A stretch of 64,000 nt of DNA from Clusia tigrina (Eukaryota > Arthropoda > Insecta > Diptera > Clusiidae), in contig OV050031.1 in NCBI GenBank assembly GCA_920105625.2, positions 7,977,501 through 8,041,500 on the forward strand, given 5' to 3'. The position numbers and the translations under genes were made by a program. The notes beneath the pieces are model-generated. The model did not search any database, had not been told where the DNA came from, and saw only the letters and a list, made by a program, of their open reading frames with translations. Of this stretch, positions 50,090 through 61,264 are shown in pieces (within the stretch, counting starts at the first letter, position 1; each line of letters begins with the position of its first letter).

Positions 50090-51395
50090 AAGGGTTTTCC
50101 AACAAGAGGTGTTATTTTTAATCAACCAGGTATTTCGGTAGCTGTCACTTTTGAAGCTTTTATTCTTTGACATTTGACAAGTAGAAACCACGCCATTACT
50201 AAAAATGGAACGATACACGCTTCCACAACGCATTAAAATTATTAAAATTCACTACAAAAATAGTGAAAATCTTGCAGTCACAGTTCGCAAAACTAAAGCA
50301 TTTTTGGGTCGTCGTGAAGCACCTTGTCGGACCTCAATACAGAAATTGGTGGAAAAATTGGAGCTGTTGGGACAAGTTAGTGATGCGAAGAATAAAACCC
50401 GTGCACGTCGCTCAAGAAGAACTGAGAATATTGCTGCCGTAGCCCAAAGTTTTAAAGAAAACCCAGCTTTGTCTATTCCACGTCGTTCTTTGGAATTGGG
50501 CCTTCCACAAACGTCATTACACCGTATTTTGCATAAAGACTTGGGTCTTAAGGCTTATAAAGTTCAGTTAACACAAGAACTCAAGCCGGCCGATCATCAA
50601 AAACGTCGTGTCTTTGCTGATTGGGTCCTTGAAATGCATGAAAATGATCCGGAATTCCATCGAAAAATCATCTTGACTGATGAGGCCCATTTCCACCTCG
50701 GTGGCTACGTCAACAAGAAAAATTGTCGCATCTGGGGCTCGGAAAACCCAAGAGTTATTGTTGAGAAGCCTCTCCATCCTCAACGTGTGACTGTTTGGTG
50801 CGGTTTATGGTCCGGCGGGGTCATTGGACCTTACTTTTTCGAAAATGAGGTTGGATCAACAGGTACGGTGAATGGATTGCGCTATCGAGAGATGATTAAT
50901 GATTTTTTATGGTCGGAGTTGGATGGTATTGATCTGGACAACGTTTACTTTCAACAATACGGCGCTACGTGCCACACAAGCAACGAAACCATTGCTCTTT
51001 TACGGGAAACGTTTCCGGACCGTGTTATCTCTCGAAGAGGTGATCAAAATTGGCCACCGAGATCTAGTGATTTAACAAATTGCGACTTCTTCCTTTGGGA
51101 CCACGTGAAAGATAAGGTCTACGCCAACAGCCTAGCGTCGATTCAAGACCTCAAAGATAGAATTCGTGAGGCTATCGAGGACATAGGGCAGCCACTTTGC
51201 GATTTGGTTATGGAAAATTTCATGAAAAGGATATGGTCCTGTAAGCGTGGTCGTGGTGGCCGTTTGGCTGATGTTGTTTTTCATTATTAACGGCATACCT
51301 TCCTCTTTATTATAAAATAAACATCCGATCATTTATCTCAAAAAATTGCATGTTTCTTTGAATACCAAAATAATACCTCTTATTGGAAAACCCTT
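50090..51395 (+). mobile_element. DD41D-type Tc1/mariner-superfamily element with intact ORF
   Basis: The 1306-bp element is flanked by TA (50088-50089 and 51396-51397). Terminal inverted repeats begin AAGGGTTTTCC and match over 29 bp with two mismatches. It contains one long transposase gene (50205-51290). The 41-residue spacing between the second and third catalytic positions is that of the DD41D ('rosa') lineage reported in insects including tephritids; the spacing is my count and the lineage name is family knowledge. The left flank is the end of a 28-bp satellite and about 90 bp of unassigned sequence. Confidence 0.92.
50205..51290 (+). CDS. Transposase of DD41D element, open frame but second catalytic Asp replaced by Tyr
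   Basis: The frame gives 361 codons with no stop or frameshift. Residues 1 to about 55 (MERYTLPQRIKIIKIHY...) match the HTH domain known as DUF4817 in arthropod transposases. A second HTH spans roughly 85-115 (SIPRRSLELGLPQTSLHRIL). The catalytic core has ILTDEAHF with Asp159, the segment FQQYGATCHTSN, and NCDFFLWD with Asp294. Relatives have QQDGATCH, so position 252 (codon TAC, 50958-50960) is a D-to-Y change at a metal-binding residue. The protein could still bind DNA but should not cut it. This start lies 115 bp inside the left inverted repeat and gives the full domain. The long open frame suggests recent arrival or retention. Confidence 0.9.
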   Translation: MERYTLPQRIKIIKIHYKNSENLAVTVRKTKAFLGRREAPCRTSIQKLVEKLELLGQVSDAKNKTRARRSRRTENIAAVAQSFKENPALSIPRRSLELGLPQTSLHRILHKDLGLKAYKVQLTQELKPADHQKRRVFADWVLEMHENDPEFHRKIILTDEAHFHLGGYVNKKNCRIWGSENPRVIVEKPLHPQRVTVWCGLWSGGVIGPYFFENEVGSTGTVNGLRYREMINDFLWSELDGIDLDNVYFQQYGATCHTSNETIALLRETFPDRVISRRGDQNWPPRSSDLTNCDFFLWDHVKDKVYANSLASIQDLKDRIREAIEDIGQPLCDLVMENFMKRIWSCKRGRGGRLADVVFHY

Positions 51396-51539
51396 TATAA
51401 CCATAGCAGAACGGAAGTTTGAAGTTGGCTTAGACCCTTTACAGTAAGATGATATCCACCCACGCCTATATTGAATCCATATAACATTATAATTAGCATT
51501 ATCTTTGTAGGCAGACAAACTTGCCAAGAAGGTAGCAGT

Positions 51540-51890
51540 CTCTTCACTTGTGGGCCCGGAACCATTTTGTGACTTGGGAAAGGGGAACTTCTCCTCATTA
51601 ATTCAGGTAGTAGAAGGCAAACAAAGAAGAGTCTACTGGGACAATTTACCGGGACAAAGAAGAGAGCAGTCCGTCCGCTTGTAGGCCCGGAACCATTTTG
51701 TGACTCAGGTAGTAGAAGACAAACAAAGAGTCTACTGGGATAATGTACCAGGACCATGAAGAGAGCAGTCCTTCCATTTCTAGGCCCGGAACCATTTTGT
51801 GACTTGGGAAAGGGGAACTTCTCCTCATTATTTCAGGTAGTAGAAGGCAAACAAAGAAGAGTCTACTGGGACATCTTACCGGGGCTATCA
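51540..51890. repeat. Three tandem units of about 100-130 bp
   Basis: GGCCCGGAACCATTTTGTGA and AGTCTACTGGGA recur at about 51552, 51682 and 51783. Confidence 0.85.
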
Positions 51891-51949
51891 CAATAAAAAT
51901 AGATCGAATCGGTTATTGAGACCTATTTCCTAAATCGTTTCAAAGATTG

Positions 51950-52205
51950 TATGGAATTATCCATGAATAGTCTAAGAATCATTACAGCAACTCTAACAAG
52001 GCACTGTAGGCAGAATTATCACCCAACAAAACTGGGAATTTACTCTAATGGGGTTTGTAGGTTTTGCATAGAAGAAGATGAGATTACGAAACACATGCTG
52101 GAATCATGTCCAGCACTAATGCACAAGCGTAGGAAGTATTTGGGTAATCATCTAATACTGGATGAAGACATGAGAACCAACAAAATAGGCTTAATACTAG
52201 AATAA
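51950..52205 (+). pseudogene. LINE ORF2 C-terminal fragment
   Basis: The plus frame reads SLRIITATLTRHCRQNYHPTK, then VCRFCIEEDEITKHMLESC and RRKYLGNHLI. This is the Cys-rich domain after RNase H, closest to the type at 53.2 kb. No tail or target duplication was located. Confidence 0.75.
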
Positions 52206-52799
52206 ATCGAGGAAACTGGGCTCACAGAAATACTCTGAATCCATGAAGGGGGCACAGTAGATCTCTAAGATCGAAGTGCAAGATGCAAGACGACGTTCAC
52301 CATATACTTACGATATTCGCATATACAAGATTTACTCTGATTGATAACATTCCTTCCAATAACTCTCTTTGATGACTTTCGTGGTGAATTTGTCTACGCT
52401 CCTTCACGATGAAATTTTATATAGAAAATATTATGAAACATCTGCTGGGGATTGGATTTGTTATGGAAAATCTATTTATATCGAATGTTCTTAATTTTTG
52501 CTTTTTAGTCGCGTTCAAGATGAAATGTGTGAGTCGGTGCATTCTCGTGGTGAAAAAACTATGAGTGGTTTCTCCACAATTCCATCCTCTAGCGAAGAAC
52601 ATGCTCCCTCAAACGCTTCAGTATGTTCACATAATACTCCTTATCTAATGTTTGGCCTGGCGGAAGGAATTCGTAGTGGACCGCACCCCGGCAATCAACG
52701 AAAACAGTCAACCAAACCTTGATTTTGGATCGATTTTGTCGAGATTTCCTGGGGTTTGGCTCGACCCAACCTAAACCTCAACCTAAACTGTGTTGAGTT

Positions 52800-52910
52800 A
52801 TCTATAAGAATTCCTTTAAATTACTTTATTGTCTATAAGAAGTCCTTTAAATAAGTGTATTGTCTATAAGAAGTCCTTTAAATAAGTGTATTGTCTATAA
52901 GAAGTCCTTT
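52800..52910. repeat. 31-bp tandem repeat (left of LINE)
   Basis: GTCTATAAGAAGTCCTTTAA plus ATAAGTGTATT is repeated; copies continue on the other side of the LINE at 53757-53830. Confidence 0.92.
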
Positions 52911-53760
52911 ATTATTATTAACAGGCTAAAAGAACACCCCGACCTAAAAGATCTATTGTGCAGCCTCGTACCCAACTAAAACAATCCTAGACTGTTTATA
53001 AATCTCGTGACTGCTGTGGGCTTAATTTTAACTAGGTAATTTGGAGATATGAACCCACTGCCTAGGTAATTATGTCTGCGTCTTGCCACCGCTGGGCAAG
53101 TGCATAGAATATATTCTGCCGTTTCCTGCTCCTCTTGACAGAGTCGACAGGAATCGTCTTCTACCACGCCTATTTTTTTCAGATGGTAATTTAGTCTACA
53201 GTGTCCTGTTAAAAGTTCAGTGTAGAGTTTGATGTCATTTCTGCTGAGGTTGAAAGAAGCATCTACCCTGATGTGTTCAGGATCAATGAGTAGTCTCGAC
53301 TGCCGCATGCCTTTTTGGGCTCTCCAATAGTTTAGCAGACCTCGTTTTTCCTGTTCGCACAACAAGTTATTTGTGAAGCTACTGTTTACCCCACAGAAGG
53401 CTTCTGGACCTATAAAGGCAGTGTCTGCACCCCTTTTTGATAAAGAATCTGCCATTTCGTTGCCCTCATGTCCCTCATGTCCCGGTACCCACATTAGCGT
53501 AACCGAATTTCTCGCTGCTAGAGTATTGAGAAGTTTACAGCATTCCCAGACCAGCTTTGATTGGAATGAGAAGTTTATTAATGATTTCAGAGCTGCCTGG
53601 CTATCTGAGAGTAAGCATATTTTGGTGTTGCATGTACCGCTGCATGCATGTGATGCATGTACCCCTGCGTAGACATTCTCTAGCACATAACTCTAAAGCG
53701 TGGACCTCCGCCTGATAAATGGAAGCTGTTTTTCCCATTGCAATTAAAATAACTGTACTG
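52907..53760 (-). mobile_element. 5'-truncated LINE (RNase H onward) inserted in a 31-bp tandem repeat
   Basis: Reading on the minus strand from about 53745: SIYQAEVHALELCARECL, a frameshift near 53650, then ICLLSDSQAALKSL, LMWVPGHEGHEGNEMADSL, LLTGHCRLNYHLKKIG, CRLCQEEQETAEYILCTC and a stop near 52976. It has both RNase H Asp positions and the Cys motif. The 3' end is a TAA run (TTATTATTAA at 52910 on the plus strand), as in I-clade LINEs. The same 31-bp repeat (GTCTATAAGAAGTCC) flanks it on both sides, so it interrupted an existing array. Confidence 0.88.
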
Positions 53761-53845
53761 TCTATAAGAAGTCCTTTAAATAACTGTATTGAGTTGTCTG
53801 CAAGAATTCCTGTATTAAGTTGTCTGTAAGAGTTTCTTTTAGGTA
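53757..53845. repeat. 31-bp tandem repeat (right of LINE)
   Basis: The same unit as at 52.8 kb, with more diverged copies (GTTGTCTGCAAGAATTCC, GTTGTCTGTAAGAG). Confidence 0.85.
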
Positions 53846-55920
53846 AAATATCGCAAATTCTGCTACTAAACAAGTGTGCAAAACGACCCCACGGACCCCT
53901 CGTTATGCCGCCACTGAACAAATTTGCACCACACACTAATTTGCTACAAATGAGAGTGTGTGTCTGTCTCTTTATTAAAGAAAAATGTGTGATTTTATGT
54001 AGAAATTGATTTTTATAGCGACTCCGGTGACGACGGCGACGACTCCGGCTGCGGTTGCGCCTGCGCTTATCGCCTGAGCGCAAGCAACCATTTTCAAAAT
54101 AATTGACACCACTGTCAAATTAAAATGCCGCTTATAAATTGACTGCCGCTGCTTTTATTTGTTGCAGCGATTGTTTTACATGCGTAAAGTTGCTGTGCGC
54201 CTTGATTGCTTGTTTGTGCGAGCGAGTGAGTGTGTTTCTGTTTTTCGCTGCTTATTTTTTGCTTTCCATGTTGCAACAATTTTTAATATGCATTTTCCAC
54301 ACCGCGAACGTGTTCACCACTTCAGTCTTTCGTATTTCGTACGCTTTTTAGTTTGATTTGTGTTTACTCGCCGCATTTGTTATGCTCAATCAAGAGTGTA
54401 ACAACTTTGAGTATGGACAACAGCCACAAACGCACGCGGACAGATGCACGGACAGGCGGACAGACGGACAGACGGACAGACGGACAGACGGACGGACATA
54501 CATTATTGTGGACAGACATACGTAGTTACGGATAGACAGATATACATACTTGCGGACAGACAGACAGATGGACAGCCAGACATACATACGTACTTACGGA
54601 TAGACAGCCAGACAGACTTACATACGGACAGCCACCGAGACGGACTGCAAGACAAACAGTGCTGACAGTGTGTGTACGCGAGGTCATTGATAAATGTTAA
54701 GCATGAGTTGCGCATGCGAATCGCAGCGGTTCCACGGGCCCATTCCTTCGGGGCTTGTGGCATTTTAAAACAGTTTATTAAAGAGAAGAAATTGTGCCAA
54801 ACGTTTTATCATTGCAATTGTCCCGGGCCAAAACTGTCCACAAATCATGGATTGTGTATGCAAAAATGTTCGTTTCGTCGTTGTCTTCTTTTTGTTTGCT
54901 GCTGCTGCTGCTGTTGTTGTTGTTGTTGTTGTGTGTAGTTTTTGTCAATTTATGGCAAATTCCAAACATTTTAAACGTTGTTTTGTTCGGCGCATTTTTG
55001 CAGTGAATTTCGGTTGCCCGAGTGCAGGGTATGAGCGCGTGTCCTCCGAGCCGATCGCGCTTTGGCGACTGAGTAAATCATTCTTAATAACATTTACGAG
55101 TATTTATGCGCCTGTGTATGAGCCACGCAACGCATCTTCAGCAACGGTAACGGCAACAGCAGCAAGCGGCAGCCTCGGCAGCCCCAGCAGCCCGCCTCAA
55201 GTCTGTCTCTCTACGGCAACGTGTCGAACACTCAAATACGCGCCAGCCGCATTTATTGCGCTTTGAATTGCCATTTGCCGCCATGTCGTGCGGAAAATCG
55301 CCGTGCGTGTGTGTGTGTGTGTGTGTGTGGAAAATGGCCAGCACGGCATCAGAGTGCCGCACAACGCACACCGGCAATCAATTGCGGCATTTGATTCGTT
55401 GGAAATTACAATTTCGCAAACTACTCGCACAGCTGGGAAGGAAGTTAGTTGGATGAATTCAATAATGTCCAAACGGAACGTTTATGCACGTTTACTGTGC
55501 GTAATTAAGGGGTATCGCGGAGAGAAAGTCCCCCCAGCTCAAGAATGAGTGTGTGCGTGCGTGTGCTTTGGAGATAATCGATCAGAAATGGGGACAATTA
55601 CGCTCAACTATTCCTCCTCCAGCTAAATAATCTCTTGTGTACGAATTGCAAATATGAAAAACACTTCGCAAAACGAAGTGCGGTGGAAAATGTTTATGAT
55701 GCTCGCTCAGCGCAATTTCAGTTTAATTAATTTAATTTCAAAAACTTGCTTTATGGCAGGCGCTTTGGCATTGTTTAAAGTAAACTTTCTAATTTGGCAT
55801 CATTACGAGCAGGCTAATAGGTATTTCGTGAAGCCAACACCCGTGGTAATGACTCCCAAATGGGGTTTGAGTTTCTCATCGCGAAATCAATGAAAACTTC
55901 TTTGAAATAGCCCCGAAGAC
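53846..55920. other. Low-repeat island with simple runs
   Basis: It contains GACGGCGACGACTCCG, CTG/TTG (54898-54930) and GT (55307-55329) runs and overlapping short frames. No domain is recognised. Confidence 0.45.
54425..54640. repeat. GACAGACG-type tandem repeat
   Basis: Tetra- and octanucleotide GACA/GACG repeats with inserted CATAC blocks give repetitive frames on both strands. Confidence 0.93.
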
Positions 55921-56084
55921 AAGGTGAGCATATCCTTTTTACAATACTCTACTATGTCAGGGGAGTTAAACTAAAGCTTGCGAGGGAATTAGGGTGGTGT
56001 TAATTTCCGCTAAGAGGAGAGAGGGATGATTATTCGAAGAGTTGGTGATCATGTCATTGCTTCGTGACAGTTGCTTGAAAGTGG

Positions 56085-57120
56085 TAAAAGATCAAATGGT
56101 AAATCATCGCTGGTACTGTATCCTGCGATGGTCAGGTCAAATGTATTTTATAACAAAATTAATAGAAAAGAACTGGTCTATTATACATTATCATTGAAGT
56201 CCTTGCAGCACTAAATATTAAGAATAATATGGAAAGAGTTAGCAAAAGCGGTAGCATTCGCGGCACGTACGCGAAGCAAACCTAGCAAATGGAGTCCCCG
56301 AACCGACAGAAGGCAGCCTTGTATTTGGATACTGGTGTTATCGCTGGTACTGTGTGAGACAGTCAGGCCAAATGTGTTGCATAAGAATAGAAATAGAAGA
56401 GAACTGATCTTCGTAGATAATCCATAAACACTAAAGTCCTTGCAGCACTAAATATTAAGGCTTATCTAGAAGAAGTTAGCAAAAGAGGTAGCATACTTGG
56501 TACGTACGGCAATCATGCCTAGCAGCAGCAGTCCTCGTACCAGTAGAAGGCAGCCTTACTTGTATTTAGATATCATAGCTGGTCCTATATCCTGCGATGG
56601 ACAGGTCAAATATATTGCAGAAGAAAATAAATGGAAGATAACTGGTCTTCGTATTATCACTGAAGTCCTTGCAGCACTAAATATTAAGGATTATCTTGAA
56701 GAAGTTAGCAAAAGAGGTAGCATACTTGGTACGTACGGCAATCACGCATAGCGACAGCAATTCTCGTACTATTTGAAGGAATCTTATGTGTACTTGAATA
56801 CTGAGGTCATCGCTGGTACTATATCCTGCGATGGTCAGGTCAAATATATTGCATAAGAAATTAAATGGAAGAGAACTGATCTTCGTAGATTATCCATAAC
56901 AACTAAAGTCCTTGCAGCTCTAAATATTAAGGATTATGTGGAAGAAGCTAGCACAGAGGGACGTACGGCAGTCATGCCTAACAGTAGCAGTCTTCGTATC
57001 GGCAGAATGCAGCCTTGTATTTGAATACTGGTGTCATCGCTGGTACTATATCCTGCGATAGTCAGGCTGAGAGGAACATAAAAGAAGTGCTCTTCATACA
57101 TTATCCGAAAGCAACACTGG
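56085..57120. repeat. Tandem repeat of about 227-237 bp, five copies
   Basis: Landmarks TATCCTGCGATGGTCAGG (56119, 56588, 56822 and 57049, with a degraded copy near 56350) and CTTGCAGCACTAAATATTAA recur in order. The copies differ by point changes and short indels. Confidence 0.93.
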
Positions 57121-57189
57121 GGTGATCGCTCAAAAAATACTGATAAATTTGAAATTTAGTGTCGCTACCAGTCGAGCATAAAGGCAATC

Positions 57190-57485
57190 GGAGATAGAAT
57201 ACTTCATGAGAATAAACACACCATACTTGGCCTGGAAACAAACTGAAAATGGACGAAAAAACAAAAGAAGTCAGGGGAATATTCAGCGGTCATGGATGTC
57301 TCAAAACATATCTAAGCAGTTTAATGCATTTGAATGTGGTAGAATACTTCATGGGAGGAAACACACCATAATTGACCTGGAAGCATACTTAAAAGAGCTG
57401 AAGTAACATGAAAGGTCAGGTGAATACTAAACGGGCAAGGATGCCTCAAAACATATCTAAGCAGATTAATGCATATGAATCTCTT
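57190..57485. repeat. 145-bp tandem duplication
   Basis: AGAATACTTCATG at 57196 and 57341, and CTCAAAACATATCTAAGCAG at 57300 and 57445. Confidence 0.9.
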
Positions 57486-57694
57486 TAACCAATATTGACA
57501 TTGTTAACCAAGCTAACCTGGAGAAGTGGAAGATGCTGGGAATGTACTGAATACTGCAATATCTTCTCCTCCACACACGACGATCTATGGACTGTGCGAT
57601 TATCATTGCCATCAATAAGAGGTGTCTTAGATTTATAAACTCTTTGTGATTCGGTTGGTTCTCATTCACATACTGACTCTAAGTCGTAGCGCTG

Positions 57695-58200
57695 ATTTCA
57701 TCCACCGACCTACATATTATATAGTATTGGTTAAAGCCTTAGACTAGCTCCATCTGGTACCGCTAAAGAACAAATGTCTATGCATAGCTTACGGCTAGCC
57801 AGATCTCCCTACTCTAACCTTAGAGACTACAAATGTGTCAGTACTGAGAATAGGTGGACCACAAAAGTTCCATGCATGACTTACGGCCAGCCAGATCTCC
57901 CTACTCTAACCTTAGAGACTACATATGTGTCATTTCCTAGAATAGGTGGACCACCATTTCATTGTATATTCCTCTGCACAGAACAGTTCACCTCCATTGC
58001 ATCAACTTGGGGGTTTTCAGGTGTTTCGAAACTATTCTACCAGTTGATTGCATAATTCTTGGGTACTTCGAATCCCCAACTCACCATCTATGTTAGACGT
58101 TCGACAAGCCTCATAACCTGCAAGTGGCTACTATTGCCCAGCATACTTGCCCGCATGCCTCCTCAGGTGCCCACTGGTTGACCCTGCAGCAACTGCCTCC
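57695..58200. mobile_element. Unclassified dispersed element, copy A
   Basis: It begins ACCGACCTACATATTATATA and shares ordered blocks with 60.32-60.98 kb: CTTACGGCTAGCCAG, ACAAATGTGTCAGTA, CATTGTATATTCCT, TTCTTGGGTACTTCGAATCC. It has its own internal 94-bp duplication (AGCCAGATCTCCCTACTCTA at 57797 and 57891). No protein domain is visible. Confidence 0.75.
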
Positions 58201-59355
58201 AGCACAGAATGCTATAAAATCCAAACTATTCTCTAGAGTAGAGCGAGCAAAACAATGAGTTATTTATATTTTTTTTTAATTGGCATTTTCCCATAAATCG
58301 CCCAGCAACAACGGCAGCAGCAGCCACTGCAACAACCAAAATAATAACAACAACAACACCAACAACACTTGAACAACAAAAATGCGTTTTATCGTTTTCC
58401 ATATAATCAAATTATATTACCACAAATGAGAAGGTAGCAGGGAAAAATGCCCAATAAAGAAAGAGGAGAGTTCAATACCAAATATCCAAGGATCTGCCTT
58501 CAACACATATGCACACACACACATACACAGAGAGAGATCACATGCTCGTACTTGCAATACTTGGCGAGTAGCAACGCAGTCAGTCGCACCGTAGCGAAAT
58601 AAAACAATTGCAAATTACTGGCGCCCTAATTAGTTTGAGTTTTTGCAGCACCACCAGCACCAACAGCACCACCACCGCCACCAGCAGCAGTAGCAGGAGC
58701 AGATTTCCGTGAAGGAGTTTTCTGGCATTTAATTTCGTAAGACGCCGTAGCTGACCAGTAGTGAGGTAAGGTCGCCCTTTAAGGCAGCAAAAGTCAAGCA
58801 TGGCGAAAACACAAATAAAACAAAGAAAAGTTCAGCATTGCAGCACCACTTCCCCAGCAGCGATTCCCATCGATTGTGTTCGCCACAGAAGCGTACGAAA
58901 ACGAAGCAACAGCAAAAAATCAAAGGATCAGTGCAAACAGAGCAAACACACAGTGGAGGCGGTTGCCTGAGCGCTCAAACTTGGTATGTGGAATATTGAG
59001 AAATCCACGCTTAATTCAGCAATAAAATGGACTGTTTGCGGCGCAGCCTCAGCCACCGAAGGTAGCATCAAATGGTAATTTGAATTTAAATGATTTTTAG
59101 TGTGGGCTCGAACAAAACTGAGCAGTACTTCAACAAGTTCGAAATCTGTGGCACAAAAATTTGCTGAACAAAATTATTTCAAAGCTATTATAAGAAGATG
59201 TTCTCGTGTTTTTGTGTGCATGTTGGGAGAAAACGTGCAAACGACTGCATCGATTTGAAAAATTATTTTAAATATGCATAAAAGTGACATGCAGAAGCTT
59301 TGTAGGGTATGTGCTTGGCATATCACGCCCCCTTCTTAAACAGACTGTCTGACAA
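58201..59355. other. Low-repeat island
   Basis: CAGCAGCAGCC and CCACCACCGCCACCAG runs; no exon recognised. Confidence 0.45.
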
Positions 59356-59359
59356 ACAG

Positions 59360-59695
59360 ACGGACTATTACACAGAGTCAAGAGTTTATGGTTCTTGCCG
59401 CTCTGTGGGACTAATACACTTACAAGACAGAGCCAGGAGTTTATGGTTCTTATCGATTCTCTCTGGGAGTAATACACTTACAAGACAGAGCCAGGAGTCT
59501 ATGGTTCTTACCGATTCTCTGTGGGACTAATACACTTACAGGACGGAGCCAGGAGTTTATGGTTCTTACCGATTCTCTATGAGACTAATACAGTACGAGA
59601 CGGAGCCAGGAGATTATGGTTCTTGCAAATTCTCTGTGGGACTAACAGCTGATCAAGGCAGAATCGCGAGTCTACGGTTGTTACCGACTCTCGTG
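59360..59695. repeat. 58-bp tandem repeat, five to six copies
   Basis: CCAGGAGT lies at 59433, 59491 and 59549 and CCAGGAG at 59606, with GACTAATACACTTACA between copies. Confidence 0.93.
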
Positions 59696-59814
59696 GAGGT
59701 CAATGTGAACACAGAACACCAACAACAGTGAACAAAGAACAGCCACAACGGTGGCCAACAAACAGAACACCACAGAAACTCTAGTGTAAGAAAAATTTTA
59801 TATAAACCAGTACA

Positions 59815-59930
59815 TTTTATATATGCAACAAGGCAGTCACAATGGACATAGATGTCTCCAAGTGGAAGCGCGGATACTTCGTATCCACACACGCCTTCCC
59901 AACCTAACCTAACCATATATATAACAAATT
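59815..59930 (+). mobile_element. LINE 3'-tail fragment ending CCTAACCTAACC
   Basis: It shares CACAATGGACATAGATGTCT and CGGATACTTCGTATCCACAC with 36.73-36.84 kb. The terminus CCCAACCTAACCTAACC marks the 3' end of the parent LINE. Confidence 0.6.
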
Positions 59931-60319
59931 ATATAGAGCGTAAATATAAAAAACTATTGCTCGAACGAGTATGAATGTCTGTCAACGACCCCTGGAACCC
60001 GCTGAGTTCTACCCCAGCCAAATAGAGTCGTTGGAACACTAACATAATAACATTTAATCATATAATCCGCTTGGTCACAATTTGCTCTGCTATTAACAGT
60101 CAAAGAGCATAGAATTTAAGAGGCTGCAGTTCGCCCTTGAGTAGCCTAGATAAACAGTTCACTAGTTAGTGTCAGCATGATGGTTGGGAGGTAAGCTTCT
60201 TTGGTACCCCTTACTAAGCAATATGTCAAATCAAGGTAGGATAAGAGATACAGTTCGCATTCATATACCGACTCGCACGTCATGTCTCTTATTCGAGTCA
60301 AATGAACACTGCGCTAACC

Positions 60320-60980
60320 AACCGACCTACATATTATATAGTCTTCTTTAGAGCCTAGGACTATATAGTCTTCTTTAAAACCTAGGACTATATAGTCTTC
60401 TTTAGAACCTAGGACTTTATAGTCTTCTTTAAAACCTAGGACTATATAGTCTTCTTTAGAATCTATGACTATATAGTCTTCTTTAGAATCTATAACTATA
60501 TAGTCTTCTTTAGAGCCTAGGACTATATAGTTTTCTTTAGAACCTAGGACTATATAGTCTTCTTTATAACCTATAACTATATAGTCTTCTTTATTGCCTA
60601 GGACTATATAGTCTTCTTTAAAGCTCGATTTGATACCGCTGAGGACCAATAGGTCTATGTGTAGCTTACGGCCAGCCAGATCAACATAACCTAATCTTAG
60701 AGCCTACAAATGTGTCAGTAGTTAGAGTTAGAGATAGTTATAGTTAGTAGAAGTAGTTATAGAGGTGGGCCACCCTTTTATTGTACATTCCTATTCATAT
60801 GATAGTTCACATCCATTGCATCCACGTTAGTTTTTCAGTTATATCGAAACTGTGGAGCTAGTTGATAGCATAGTTCTTGGGTACATCGAATCCTCAACTC
60901 CCCATCTTTATTTTAATGCTAGACAAGGCTCATACTGCAAATGGTCACTAGACACTGCATCCAGTAGAAGATACTGTCCG
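60320..60980. mobile_element. Unclassified dispersed element, copy B, with a 27-bp internal expansion
   Basis: It has the same order of blocks as copy A, but the segment following the shared start ACCGACCTACATATTATATA is amplified into about eleven 27-bp units. Downstream blocks (CTTACGGCCAGCCAG, ACAAATGTGTCAGTAG, TTCTTGGGTACATCGAATCC) follow as in copy A. Confidence 0.78.
60331..60625. repeat. 27-bp minisatellite, about 11 copies
   Basis: The unit is TATATAGTCTTCTTTAGAAC plus CTAGGAC. It gives a minus-strand nine-residue repeat frame that is not a gene. Confidence 0.95.
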
Positions 60981-60994
60981 GTGTGGTATATAGT

Positions 60995-61062
60995 AGACAT
61001 GGTGGTGATAGTAGTCATGGTGATAGTAGTCGTGGGATAGTAGTCATGGTGATAGTAGTCAT
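60995..61062. repeat. GTGATAGTAGTCATG minisatellite
   Basis: Four to five copies of a 15-18-bp unit. Confidence 0.85.
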
Positions 61063-61129
61063 TGGCTCATAGTTCTGCGAGAATAACGCAGGCTATGATC
61101 AATCGGTCCATGACGACCAATTTTTGTTC

Positions 61130-61250
61130 TTGCCGAGTGAGTTGATATGAGTCTGGAACAGCAAAATGAGTTTTTCCCACAAAACGGCGCCACTTGCCAT
61201 AAAAGTTTCACAACAACCGCCAAATTATTGGTCAAGATTGTTTGTTCTGA
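61130..61250 (+). pseudogene. Short fragment of a DD41D-like transposase
   Basis: In one plus frame the sequence reads SLEQQNEFFPQNGATCHKS followed by TAKLLV. This matches the second catalytic segment (QQDGATCH...NETI-LLR) of the two DD41D elements above, with Asn in place of the catalytic Asp. No inverted repeats or other domains are visible, so it is an orphan fragment. Confidence 0.6.
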
Positions 61251-61264
61251 TAGTTAAGGAGATT

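Noticed and set aside
60314..60649. Minus frame with repeated DYIVLGSKE
   Set aside because: It is the 27-bp minisatellite translated; 27 is divisible by three, so the frame stays open.
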